Assembly (NCBI RefSeq): GCF_003814875.1
Contig: NZ_RKQF01000001.1
Span: 6,510,001-6,574,000, forward strand
Origin: Streptomyces sp. Ag109_O5-1
Lineage (GTDB): Bacteria > Actinomycetota > Actinomycetes > Streptomycetales > Streptomycetaceae
Length of the DNA: 64,000 nucleotides
Direction: 5' to 3'
The notes beneath the pieces are model-generated. The model saw nothing but the letters and a program-made list of their open reading frames with translations, was not told the origin of the DNA and did not search any database. The translations under genes were made by a program, and so were the position numbers. Shown here in pieces: positions 17,474-25,371 of this stretch. Numbering within the stretch: position 1 is the first letter of the stretch; each line of letters begins with the position of its first letter.

Positions 17474-17640
17474 GCGTACGAGGGTACGGCGCCGGACGGA
17501 CAAAGTGGGGGCAAGGGGAAAGGTAAAGGGCAGGGCAACAGGCAATCAGGAATTAACCATGAAACCCCTGTTGCGCTACGCGCGTTGACCCTAGGCTGCG
17601 CCGGATCGGCCACTTCTCAGCAGACCCCCAGGGGGGTTCC

Positions 17641-19434
17641 ATGCAAGCCAAGCCCAGACCGTCCAGACGCCGTACCTACGCACTGCTCGCGTCCGCCGCC
17701 GGGCTCGCCACCGCCGCGGCCCTGGCGAGTGCCCTGCCCGCCGACGCGCACTCCGGCAAGGGGCACGGGCACCAGCCCGGCCGCTACCAGGACGTCCAGC
17801 TGCTCTCCTTCAACGACCTGCACGGCAACCTCGAACCACCGTCCGGCTCCTCCGGCCGGGTCATCGAACTCCAGTCCGACGGGACGACCAAGTCGGTCGA
17901 CGCGGGCGGTGTGGAGTACCTCGCCACCCACCTGCGCCAGGCCCGCAAGGGGCACCCGTACTCCATCACCGCCGCCGGCGGTGACATGGTCGGCGCCTCC
18001 CCGCTCATCTCCGGGCTCTTCCACGACGAGCCCACCATCGAGGCGCTCAACAAGCTCGACCTGGACGTGACGACGGTCGGCAACCACGAGTTCGACGAGG
18101 GCGCCAAGGAACTCGCGCGCCTGCAGAACGGCGGCTGCCACCCCACCGACGGGTGTTACACGGACCAGAAGTTCGAGGGCGCGGACTTCCCCTACCTCGC
18201 GGCCAACGTCCTCGACGAGAAGACGAACAAGCCGATCCTCAAGCCGTACTGGATCTGGAAGAAGAAGGACGTCAGGATCGGGTTCATCGGCGTCACCCTG
18301 GAGGGCACGCCGAACATCGTCTCCACCGACGGCGTCAAGGGCCTGGTCTTCAAGGACGAGGTCGAGACCATCAACAAGTACGCCAAGGAACTGCAGCGCC
18401 AGGGCGTCCAGTCGATCGTGGCGCTGGTCCACGAGGGCGGCTTCCCGAGTTCGTCGTCGTACAACTACGACTGCGACTCGCCCGGCGCCGGTGACGGCAT
18501 CTCCGGCCCGATCGTCGACATCGCGAAGAACGTGACCCCGGCCGTGGACGCGCTCGTCACCGGCCACACCCACACCGCGTACGTCTGCACCATCGACGAC
18601 CCGGCCGGCCACCCCCGTATGGTCACCTCGGCCGCCTCCTTCGGCCGCCTCTACACGGACACCACCCTCACGTACGACCGCCGTACCGGCGACATCGCGC
18701 GTACGGCCGTGCAGTCCGCGAACCGCGTGGTCACCCGGGACGTCGCCAAGGCGCCCGACATGACGCAGCTGATCAGCAAGTGGAACACCCTCGCCGCCCC
18801 GATCGGCAACCGCGCCATCGGCTACATCTCCGCCGACGTGAACAACACCGGCACCGAGTCCCCGATGGGCGACCTGATCGCCGACGCCCAGTTCGCGTAC
18901 GGCAAGGAGCTGGACCCGGAGACCGACCTGGCGCTGATGAACCCGGGCGGGGTGCGGGCCGGCCTCACCTATACGGCCAAGGGCGCCGAGGGCGACGGGG
19001 TCGTCACCTACGCCGAGGGCTTCACGGTCCAGCCGTTCGCCAACACCGTGAACCTCCAGGACTTCACCGGCGCCCAGCTGGTCCAGGTGCTCAAGGAGCA
19101 GGTGAGCGGTTCCAACGTGGCGGCCCCGAAGATCCTGCAGCCGTCGAAGAACCTGACCTACACCCTGGACCTGACGAAGTCCGGCGCGGACCGGGTCGTC
19201 ACCGACTCCGTCCGCCTGAACGGCGCGGCCGTCGACCCGGCCGCCACCTACCGCGTCGCCACCAACTCCTTCCTCGCGGGCGGCGGCGACGGCTTCACCA
19301 CCCTCGGCCAGGGGACGAACGACCTGGTCGGCACCGACGACCTGGCGGCCCTGGCCCAGTACCTGACGGCCAACTCCTCGGCGGCGAGCCCGCTCGCGCC
19401 TCCGGCGGCGAACCGGATCACGATCGTGCAGTAG
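17641..19434 (+). CDS. Secreted 5'-nucleotidase (UshA family)
   Basis: Extracellular metallophosphoesterase of 597 aa that releases phosphate from nucleotides. It has a signal peptide (MQAKPRPSRRRTYALLASAA, cleavage after a run ending ALPADA), the metal-binding motifs LLSFNDLHGNLE, VGNHEFDEG and VTGHTHTAY, and the C-terminal substrate domain with MNPGGVRAGL and NSFLAGGGDGF. GGGG bases precede the ATG. Fits the phosphate-scavenging theme of the region; no clear PHO box was seen. Confidence 0.93.
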   Translation: MQAKPRPSRRRTYALLASAAGLATAAALASALPADAHSGKGHGHQPGRYQDVQLLSFNDLHGNLEPPSGSSGRVIELQSDGTTKSVDAGGVEYLATHLRQARKGHPYSITAAGGDMVGASPLISGLFHDEPTIEALNKLDLDVTTVGNHEFDEGAKELARLQNGGCHPTDGCYTDQKFEGADFPYLAANVLDEKTNKPILKPYWIWKKKDVRIGFIGVTLEGTPNIVSTDGVKGLVFKDEVETINKYAKELQRQGVQSIVALVHEGGFPSSSSYNYDCDSPGAGDGISGPIVDIAKNVTPAVDALVTGHTHTAYVCTIDDPAGHPRMVTSAASFGRLYTDTTLTYDRRTGDIARTAVQSANRVVTRDVAKAPDMTQLISKWNTLAAPIGNRAIGYISADVNNTGTESPMGDLIADAQFAYGKELDPETDLALMNPGGVRAGLTYTAKGAEGDGVVTYAEGFTVQPFANTVNLQDFTGAQLVQVLKEQVSGSNVAAPKILQPSKNLTYTLDLTKSGADRVVTDSVRLNGAAVDPAATYRVATNSFLAGGGDGFTTLGQGTNDLVGTDDLAALAQYLTANSSAASPLAPPAANRITIVQ

Positions 19435-19450
19435 CCCCCACCCCGCCTCA

Positions 19451-19496
19451 CGGGCCCGGTGCGCGCAGCCGCGTGCACCGGGCCCGTCCTGTTTTA
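19451..19496 (+). terminator. Terminator of the 5'-nucleotidase gene
   Basis: Perfect 12-bp stem (CGGGCCCGGTGC at 19451-19462, complement at 19475-19486) followed by TCCTGTTTTA. It separates the nucleotidase from the AT-rich leader of the small-peptide cluster. Confidence 0.85.
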
Positions 19497-19672
19497 TAAA
19501 ACCTGTGTGAGGTTACGTTTGGTTCCTCGTTGCTTCTGAAAATATGTCTCAGCTTTAATTCATCCATGTCTTAGTGAAAATGGCTTTCTTCGGCTCGCGG
19601 ATCACGTAATGTTTTCCATGTCGAAAGCGAACGGCGCGGACGACAGAACGAAACGGATCGAAGGAGAAGATC
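19497..19672 (+). promoter_or_regulatory. AT-rich leader and presumed promoter of the peptide cluster
   Basis: About 175 bases clearly richer in A and T than the surroundings, with no gene of its own. It ends in GACGACAGAAC about 25 bases before the first peptide's ribosome-binding site. A nearly identical block (CACGACAGAAC) recurs upstream of the third peptide. Such low-GC DNA is often bound by Lsr2 in Streptomyces, which is inference. Confidence 0.5.
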
Positions 19673-19789
19673 ATGAGCTTCCACAAGATCGTCCCGGTGA
19701 AGAAGGCCGACAAGCCCGCTCCGAAGCCGGCGGCCAAGGAGAAGGACTGCAAGAAGCACCAGGTCAAGCGCCCCGTGGGTCACCGGTAA
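19673..19789 (+). CDS. Lys/Pro/His-rich small peptide 1 (38 aa)
   Basis: Tiny gene with a strong AAGGAG ribosome-binding site. The product begins MSFHKIVPVKKADKPAPKP and is strongly basic (10 Lys, 2 Arg, 3 His against 3 acidic residues). It has a single Cys at position 26 and ends RPVGHR. The start block MSFxKIxPVKK is shared with two following peptides. There is no hydrophobic signal, no Gly-Gly leader and no recognised family. The cluster precedes an ABC exporter. An exported or DNA/RNA-binding cationic peptide are both possible. Confidence 0.82.
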   Translation: MSFHKIVPVKKADKPAPKPAAKEKDCKKHQVKRPVGHR

Positions 19790-19816
19790 GTCGCCAGCAC
19801 CAAGGAGGGAATTTCC

Positions 19817-19933
19817 ATGAGCTTCCGCAAGATCGCCCCCGTCAAGAAGCACCACAAGCCCGCCCCGGCCCCGAAGAAGCCCGTCCCGAAGAAGCCGGTC
19901 GCGAAGCGCCGCCCGGTCGGCGACCAGGGCTGA
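19817..19933 (+). CDS. Lys/Pro/His-rich small peptide 2 (38 aa)
   Basis: Begins MSFRKIAPVKKHHKPAPAPK; the middle consists of KKPVP/KKPVA repeats and the end is KRRPVGDQG. It has 9 Lys, 3 Arg, 8 Pro, 2 adjacent His and one Asp, so it is highly cationic and cannot fold as a normal globular protein. AAGGAGGG lies 8-15 bases upstream of the ATG. It starts 27 bases after peptide 1 with no terminator between them. Its DNA is almost identical to peptide 3 over the KKHHKPAPAPKKP part, so one is a duplicate of the other. Confidence 0.85.
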   Translation: MSFRKIAPVKKHHKPAPAPKKPVPKKPVAKRRPVGDQG

Positions 19934-20054
19934 CAAAGAATTCACAGAAGTAATTCTAATCAATTCACAGGTGATTGCAGCAGGGCGGTAGAGAAACTGT
20001 TGCAGGATCACGACAGAACCCACTGCAGAACCCAAGACGGAGAGGTACAGCACC

Positions 20055-20168
20055 ATGAGCTTCCACAAGATCGTCCCGGTCAAGAAGCACCACAAGCCCG
20101 CCCCGGCCCCGAAGAAGCCCGCGCCGAAGAAGCCGGCCCCGAGGCGCCGTCCCGTCGACAACGGCTGA
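20055..20168 (+). CDS. Lys/Pro/His-rich small peptide 3 (37 aa)
   Basis: Begins MSFHKIVPVKKHHKPAPAPK, continues with KKPAP repeats and RRR, and ends PVDNG. There are 8 Lys, 3 Arg, 9 Pro and one Asp. GGAGAGG lies upstream of the ATG. The 121-base gap before it is AT-rich, contains the direct repeat AATTCACAG (19939 and 19962) and a second copy of the ACGACAGAAC block, so it may have its own promoter. A strong hairpin follows within 10 bases. Confidence 0.85.
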   Translation: MSFHKIVPVKKHHKPAPAPKKPAPKKPAPRRRPVDNG

Positions 20169-20177
20169 CGCACACAG

Positions 20178-20226
20178 CGAGGCGGGGTCACCGGTCGAGC
20201 GTGGTCGCACCGGTGGCCCCGCCTCG
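20178..20226 (+). terminator. Strong hairpin between peptide genes and ABC exporter
   Basis: An 18-bp stem (CGAGGCGGGGTCACCGGT at 20178-20195 with its complement at 20209-20226, one U-G pair) around a 13-base loop. No T tract follows. It can act as a terminator or partial attenuator, so the peptides would be made in excess over the transporter. Confidence 0.75.
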
Positions 20227-20230
20227 GCCC

Positions 20231-20280
20231 TGTCCGTCCCCGTCCGTCCCTGTTCAGCCCTGTTCAACCCTGTTGGCCCC
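20231..20280 (+). repeat. Five tandem degenerate 10-bp repeats upstream of the exporter
   Basis: The units are TGTCCGTCCC, CGTCCGTCCC, TGTTCAGCCC, TGTTCAACCC and TGTTGGCCCC, giving a consensus close to TGTYCRNCCC. Their 10-bp period places every copy on the same face of the helix, as in response-regulator binding arrays. They end 36 bases before the ABC exporter start. Confidence 0.65.
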
Positions 20281-20316
20281 ACCGATACCTCTGACCTCTG
20301 AAGGGAGTTGTCGACC

Positions 20317-22104
20317 ATGAGAGAAGCCCGTGCCGCGTTCCGCCGCTTCTGGCCACTGACCCGCGGTGACCGCAAGTGGCTGTGGATGATCATCGCGTGC
20401 GTCGTGGTGTCCGCGCTCGCCGAGACCGCCGCGATCCTGCTCTTCGCCGACCTCACCGACAACGCCCTGGAGGCCGGTTCGCTGTCCGCCTTCTGGGGCC
20501 CGGCCGGCGCCTGGCTGGCCGTCGCCGCCCTGGGCGCGCTCGTCGGCTACTTCGGCAACTCACTGGCCACCTGGACCGCCGAGAGATTCGTACTGCGCCT
20601 GCGCGCCAAGGTCTTCCGGCACGTCCAGGACCTGCCCCCGCACTTCTTCCAGAAGCACCGCCAGGGCGACCTGGTGGAACGCCTCACCGGTGACGTCGAG
20701 GCCATCGAGCAGATGGTCGTGTCGGGTGTCGTCGGCACCGTCGCCGCCGCCTTCTCCGCCGTCTTCTACGCGGCCGCCGCCTTCTGGCTGCGCTGGGACC
20801 TGGCCCTGGCCACCTTCGTCCTCGCGCCCCTGTTCCTGTTCGCGGCCCGCCGCTTCTCCGGCCGGATCAGGACGGCCTCCCAGGACGAACGCGTCGCCGA
20901 CGGTGCGATCACCTCCGTGGTCGAGGAGTCCCTCGGCAACGTCGTCCTCACCCAGGCCTACAACCGCCGCCGGGACGAGGAGAAGCGCCTCGACGTCGAG
21001 GCCCGCGCCTGGATGCGGGCGAGCGTGCGCGGCGCCCGCCTCAGCGAGATGTACGCCCAGTTCGTCGAGGTCGTCGAGACCCTGTGCGTGCTGGCCGTCA
21101 TCGGCCTGGGCGTCTGGGAGATCTCCGCCGACCGCATGACCCTCGGCCAGCTCCTGGCCTTCGCCGCCTTCCTCGGCTACCTCTACCCGCCGGTCCGCAA
21201 CCTCGGCCAGCTCGGCCTCACCCTCACCGCGGCCACCGCGGGCGCCGAGCGCATCGGCGAGATCCTGGACGCCGAACCCGCGGTCGCCGACCCCGTCCAG
21301 CCCGTCGGCCGCTGGCCGGTGCGCGGCTGGGTCAGCTTCCACAACGTCTCCTTCCGCTACCCGGAGTCCCCCCGCGCCTCCCTCCGCGACGTCGACTTCG
21401 CCGCGGGGCCCGGCGAACTGGTCCTGGTCACCGGCAAGAGCGGCGCCGGCAAGTCCACCCTCTCCAAGCTCCTCACCCGCTTCTACGACCCCTCGGCCGG
21501 TGTGATCTGCCTGGATGGCGTCCCGCTCAACGACGTACCCCTGGAGTTCCTCCGCGAGAACGTCGCCCTGCTCCCGCAGCAGACGCTGATCCTGAACGGC
21601 ACGGTCCGCGAGAACATCGAGTGCGGCCGCCCCGGCGCGACGGACGAGGAGATCGAGCAGGCGGCCCGCGACGCCGCCGCCCACCACTTCATCACCACCC
21701 TCCCCCAGGGCTACGACACCCACATCGCCCCCGGCACGGCCGCCCTCTCCGGCGGCCAGCTGCAACGCATCGCCATCGCCCGCGCGATGCTGCGCGCCGC
21801 CCCGGTCCTCGTCCTCGACGAGCCGACGGCGGGCCTGGACGCGATCGCCGCCCGCCAGGTGGTGGCCCCGCTGGGCAAGCTGATGGCGGGCCGTACGACC
21901 ATCATGATCACGCACGACCTCACCCTCGCCCCGGACGCCGACCGCATCCTGGTCGTCGACCGCGGCCGGCTGGTGGAGGCGGGCACGCACGCCGAACTCC
22001 TCGCCCGCGGCGGCGCGTACGCCGGCCTCGCCCACCCCCTCCCGGAGGCGATCGCGGCGGAGCCGGTACCGGCCCCGGACGAGACGATGATCCTCAGGTG
22101 GTAG
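20317..22104 (+). CDS. ABC exporter, fused membrane and ATPase domains
   Basis: Half-transporter of 595 aa. Residues 1-300 form six helices of the ABCB/MsbA exporter fold; the rest is an ATPase with Walker A TGKSGAGKS, signature LSGGQLQR, Walker B VLVLDEP and switch His in MITHDLTL. The start is ATG at 20317, with AAGGGAG 10 bases upstream (TTG at 20308 is in frame but lacks spacing). There is no C39 peptidase domain. Its position behind three cationic peptide genes suggests it exports them, which is inference; an unrelated lipid or drug exporter remains possible. Confidence 0.9.
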   Translation: MREARAAFRRFWPLTRGDRKWLWMIIACVVVSALAETAAILLFADLTDNALEAGSLSAFWGPAGAWLAVAALGALVGYFGNSLATWTAERFVLRLRAKVFRHVQDLPPHFFQKHRQGDLVERLTGDVEAIEQMVVSGVVGTVAAAFSAVFYAAAAFWLRWDLALATFVLAPLFLFAARRFSGRIRTASQDERVADGAITSVVEESLGNVVLTQAYNRRRDEEKRLDVEARAWMRASVRGARLSEMYAQFVEVVETLCVLAVIGLGVWEISADRMTLGQLLAFAAFLGYLYPPVRNLGQLGLTLTAATAGAERIGEILDAEPAVADPVQPVGRWPVRGWVSFHNVSFRYPESPRASLRDVDFAAGPGELVLVTGKSGAGKSTLSKLLTRFYDPSAGVICLDGVPLNDVPLEFLRENVALLPQQTLILNGTVRENIECGRPGATDEEIEQAARDAAAHHFITTLPQGYDTHIAPGTAALSGGQLQRIAIARAMLRAAPVLVLDEPTAGLDAIAARQVVAPLGKLMAGRTTIMITHDLTLAPDADRILVVDRGRLVEAGTHAELLARGGAYAGLAHPLPEAIAAEPVPAPDETMILRW

Positions 22105-22105
22105 T

Positions 22106-22825
22106 TCAGGTGGCAGGAGCCGTCCGCAGGGTGTAGCCCATCCCGCGCACGGTGTGGATGAGCCGCGGTTCGCCGCGGCTCTCCAGTTTCCGCCGCAGGT
22201 ACATGATGTAGACGTCCAGCGTGTTGGACGCGGGCTCGAACTCGAACCCCCACACGTCCCGCAGGATCCGCTCCCGGCTGAGCACCCGCCCCGGGTGCCG
22301 CAGCAGGAACTCCAGCAGCGCGTACTCGGTCTTGGTCAGATCCAGCGTCCGGCCCCCGCGGTGCACGGTCCGGGTCCGCAGATCCATCGCGACGTCCTCG
22401 ATGCCGAGACACCGGTCCGCCCCCGCCGGCACCTCGTGCTCCGGCTCCCGCCGCGGACTGCGCCGCAGCAACGCCCGTACCCGGGCGAGCAGTTCCTCGT
22501 TGGCGAAGGGCTTGGTCAGATAGCCGTCGGCGCCGTTGTCGAGGGCGACGATGCGGTCCCCCACCGCGTTCCGCCCGGTGATCATGAGAATGGGCACGGT
22601 GGACCCGGAGGCCCGGATCCGCCGGGTCGCCGCCAGGCCGTCCAGCCCCGGCATCTCCACGTCCATCAGCACCAGGTCGGGCGCGCTCTCCGGAGCCCCG
22701 AGGAGATCGAGGGCCACTCTGCCGTCCCCGGCGAGGACCGTCTCGTACCCCTCGAACCTGAGCAGCCGGCCGATCCCATCCCTCACGGCCGCGTCGTCGT
22801 CGGCCAGCAGAATCTTCCTCGCCAT
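22106..22825 (-). CDS. OmpR-family response regulator, orphan
   Basis: 239 aa: receiver domain with acidic pocket ADDD, phosphoacceptor Asp in LVLMDVEMPG, Thr in MITGRN and Lys in LTKPF, then an OmpR winged helix ending YIMYLRRKLESRGEPRLIH. I chose ATG at 22825 (MARKILLADDD). No kinase gene adjoins it. It is closely related to the regulator at 25368-26102, so it may be a duplicate that shares or has lost its kinase. It converges on the ABC exporter with one base between the stops. Confidence 0.9.
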   Translation of the reverse strand: MARKILLADDDAAVRDGIGRLLRFEGYETVLAGDGRVALDLLGAPESAPDLVLMDVEMPGLDGLAATRRIRASGSTVPILMITGRNAVGDRIVALDNGADGYLTKPFANEELLARVRALLRRSPRREPEHEVPAGADRCLGIEDVAMDLRTRTVHRGGRTLDLTKTEYALLEFLLRHPGRVLSRERILRDVWGFEFEPASNTLDVYIMYLRRKLESRGEPRLIHTVRGMGYTLRTAPAT

Positions 22826-22880
22826 CTGACAAAAGTGTGACGACGTGCTGTGAGGGGGCTGGGGCGGGGATGTGCGTGGG

Positions 22881-23606
22881 CTACGGCTGCCGGGCGAGGG
22901 AGCGTGGCGGGTGGGCGGCCCAGTACCACTGGAGTACGGCTCCCAGGGCGGCACCCGAGGCCAGTGGCACGCACACGATCAGCAGGAAGGGGTGATCCGT
23001 CCCCCTCGCGATCAACAGCGCCATCGAGACCACGATCATCACGCCGACCATCACCAGGCCGCCGTAGGTCCCCCACAGCCACCCCTTGCGGCGCGCGGCC
23101 CCGCGCAGGATCCGCTCCTCCACGTCCGGGCGCCGCTCCCAGGTGAGGCTGCGGTGCGGGGCGGCGGCCAGGCACAGCTCCGCGACCTCGGCGTAGGGGT
23201 CGTCCAGCTGCCAGTCGTCGAGGTGCGGGAGCAGGAAGCGGCGGCCCTGGTAGTCGTACAGATAGGTGAGCCACTGGGGCGCCCCCCGGCCGGAACCGCG
23301 CGGGGCCTGCTCGACCCGGATGTCGTACACGTCGGACCACTCCCAGGTACGGGCCCGCAGCGGGCCCTGCGCGGTGATCCCGGCCGGCGTGACCCGCGTG
23401 TAGGCCCGGTACTGCTCCAGTACGACCCGCACCAGCGTCAGGAGGATCAGCACACCGAAGAACGGCGGCCCCCACCGGTCCTCGTGCCCGCCGGCCCCGC
23501 CACCGGAGACCCGGGCGGTCTGGATGAACGCGTTCACCAACACCAGCCCCAGGAGCCCGAGATACGCCCGCGGCAGCTTCCGCCGCTTCCGGTACTCGCG
23601 CTCCAT
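22881..23606 (-). CDS. Membrane protein with PH-like domain
   Basis: About 241 aa. Two helices near the N-terminus (LGLLGLVLVNAF, then FFGVLILLTLVRVVL) flank a beta-rich soluble part (YRAYTRVTPAGITAQGPLRA, then WSDVYDIRVEQ) typical of bacterial PH/YdbT-like domains. Two more helices lie near the C-terminus. ATG at 23606 has GAGG upstream; a GTG at 23621 is in frame. It lies 55 bp upstream of the orphan regulator on the same strand and may be cotranscribed. Function unknown. Confidence 0.75.
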   Translation of the reverse strand: MEREYRKRRKLPRAYLGLLGLVLVNAFIQTARVSGGGAGGHEDRWGPPFFGVLILLTLVRVVLEQYRAYTRVTPAGITAQGPLRARTWEWSDVYDIRVEQAPRGSGRGAPQWLTYLYDYQGRRFLLPHLDDWQLDDPYAEVAELCLAAAPHRSLTWERRPDVEERILRGAARRKGWLWGTYGGLVMVGVMIVVSMALLIARGTDHPFLLIVCVPLASGAALGAVLQWYWAAHPPRSLARQP

Positions 23607-23641
23607 GCCACCCTCGTCCACGATCCGAAGCCCTCCCCAGA

Positions 23642-23929
23642 CGCACCGAACGGGTGCGCGACTGGTCGCCCGGCAAGCGTAACCAGGACCGAGATCGTGT
23701 CCGCAAGCGCCGCGAGTACGCCCGTGCCGGTATCCCCGTCTACGTCATCATCGACGACTTCGACAGCCACGGCACGGTAACCGTTCTCACCGAACCCGAA
23801 CCCGAACCCGACAAGGCCGACTGGGTGGGAGTCCACCGTGTCCCCTACGGCACCGAGATCACCATCCCCGAAGGCCCCGCCAAGGGCTTCGTGATCGGGG
23901 AGACGATCACGGGGCCGAAGCGAGGGTGA
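23642..23929 (+). pseudogene. Uma2-family nuclease, C-terminal remnant
   Basis: The frame encodes SPGKRNQDRDRVRKRREYAR, then AGIPVYVIIDDFDSHGTVTV and HRVPYGTEITIPEGPAKGFV. This is the typical second half of Streptomyces Uma2/DUF820 proteins, which are about 190 aa. The N-terminal half with the catalytic residues is gone and no ribosome-binding site is present. Confidence 0.7.
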
Positions 23930-23943
23930 CGGAGCCGAACCCC

Positions 23944-25371
23944 TTACATGGTCTCCGGCGGAGCCGTAAGAGCTCCTGGCAGTCGTACCGTGGCCACTGT
24001 GCCGCCGCCCTCTGCGCGGGCCAGGGTGACCTCGCCGCCGGCCTGCTGGACCGTGCGGGCCACGATGGAGAGGCCGAGGCCGGAGCCGGGGAGGGCACGG
24101 GCGCTCGGGGAGCGCCAGAAGCGGTCGAAGACGTGGGGGAGTTCGTCCTCGGGGATGCCGGGGCCGTGGTCGCGGACCGTGAGGACGCCGCGCGCCAGGG
24201 CGACGTCGATCGTGCCGCCCTCGGGGCTGAACTTCACCGCGTTGTCGAGGATGTTGACGATCGCCCGCTCCAGGGCGGAGGGCTCGGCGCGTACGAACCA
24301 CGGCCGGACGTCCGCCGTGATCTTCAGCTCCGGGCCGCGCAGCCGGGCGCGGTTCAGGGCCGCCTCGACCGTGTCCTGCAGCGCCACGACCTGCACGCGC
24401 TCACCGCGCTGCCCCTCCGAGCGGGACAGCTCCTGCAGATCGCCGATCAGCGACGCCAGCTCCGTCATCTGCGCCTTGACCGAGGCGAGCAGTGCCTTGC
24501 GGTCGGCAGGGGGGATGGGGCGGCCCGTTTCCTCGCTGCGGGTGAGGAGCTCTATGTTCGTGCGGAGTGAGGTGAGCGGGGTGCGGAGTTCGTGGCCGGC
24601 GTCCGCGATGAGCTGCTGCTGCAGCTCACGGGAGCTGGCGAGTGACGTCGTCATGGAGTTGAAGGAGCGGGACAGCCGGGCCACCTCGTCGTCCGCCTCC
24701 TCCTCCACCGGGATGCGGACGCTCAGGTCCTCGGTGCGGGCGACGTGTTCGACGGCCTCGGTGAGTTCGTCGATGGGGCGCAGACCGGCCCGGGCGACCG
24801 CGAGGCCGGCGGCTCCGGCGCCGAGGACTCCGATACCGGAGACGAGCAGGAGGATCAGGGCCAGGTCGTTGAGGGTGTTCTGGGTGCTCTTCAGGGGGAG
24901 GGCGTTGACCAGTCCGATATAGGAGCCGCTCCGGGTCGGGAACACCTGGGTCATCACGCGTACCGCGGCGCCGTCCTTGTCGGTGCCGTTGCGGAAGTAG
25001 AGCGTGCCGGTGTCCCCGTTCTTGATGACGTTCTTGTCGTCCTGAGTGACCTTGATCTCGTCCGTGGAGCCGGGCATGAGGCAGATCGTGCCGTCCGTGG
25101 TGACCACTTGGCCGTAATTGCTCCGGTAGTTGGTGTTGCCCTGGGGCGTCTCGGAGCAGTCGGCGAGGGCGACGTCTATGGCCGAGACCACCGCCGGCCC
25201 GTGCTGCTGCCTCTCCAGGTCGGTCCGGAGCTGGTCGTACAGCTTCCCCTGCACGATGAACCAGCACGTCACCGACACCGCCGCCACCGCGAACGCCACC
25301 GCCGCCGCGACCAGCATCGACAGGCGGGCGCGGATCGGGAGGGTGCGGAAGCGGCGGGCGAGGCTGTTCAC
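23944..25371 (-). CDS. Sensor histidine kinase, MprB/CutS-like
   Basis: 475 aa: N-terminal helix (LSMLVAAAVAFAVAAVSVTC), extracytoplasmic sensor of about 140 residues with two Cys, second helix, HAMP, then HisKA with phosphoacceptor His in DAGHELRTPLTSLRT and HATPase boxes (NILDNAVKF, DHGPGIPEDELPH, GSGLGLSIV). GTG at 25371 overlaps the regulator stop by four bases. The pair and the nearby HtrA resemble MprAB-PepD envelope stress systems of mycobacteria. Confidence 0.93.
   Translation of the reverse strand: MNSLARRFRTLPIRARLSMLVAAAVAFAVAAVSVTCWFIVQGKLYDQLRTDLERQQHGPAVVSAIDVALADCSETPQGNTNYRSNYGQVVTTDGTICLMPGSTDEIKVTQDDKNVIKNGDTGTLYFRNGTDKDGAAVRVMTQVFPTRSGSYIGLVNALPLKSTQNTLNDLALILLLVSGIGVLGAGAAGLAVARAGLRPIDELTEAVEHVARTEDLSVRIPVEEEADDEVARLSRSFNSMTTSLASSRELQQQLIADAGHELRTPLTSLRTNIELLTRSEETGRPIPPADRKALLASVKAQMTELASLIGDLQELSRSEGQRGERVQVVALQDTVEAALNRARLRGPELKITADVRPWFVRAEPSALERAIVNILDNAVKFSPEGGTIDVALARGVLTVRDHGPGIPEDELPHVFDRFWRSPSARALPGSGLGLSIVARTVQQAGGEVTLARAEGGGTVATVRLPGALTAPPETM

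Noticed and set aside
16439..18070. 543 aa open frame on the plus strand
   Set aside because: It runs antisense across mshD and out of frame into the 5'-nucleotidase; no domain is recognisable, so it is a GC-rich shadow frame.
19609..19953. 114 aa frame spanning two peptide genes
   Set aside because: It has no ribosome-binding site and is out of frame with the three conserved peptides, whose similarity lies in their own frames.
20231..20280. PHO boxes upstream of the ABC exporter
   Set aside because: TGTTCA-like units resemble PhoP half-sites, but their period is 10 rather than 11 bases and the conserved pattern differs.
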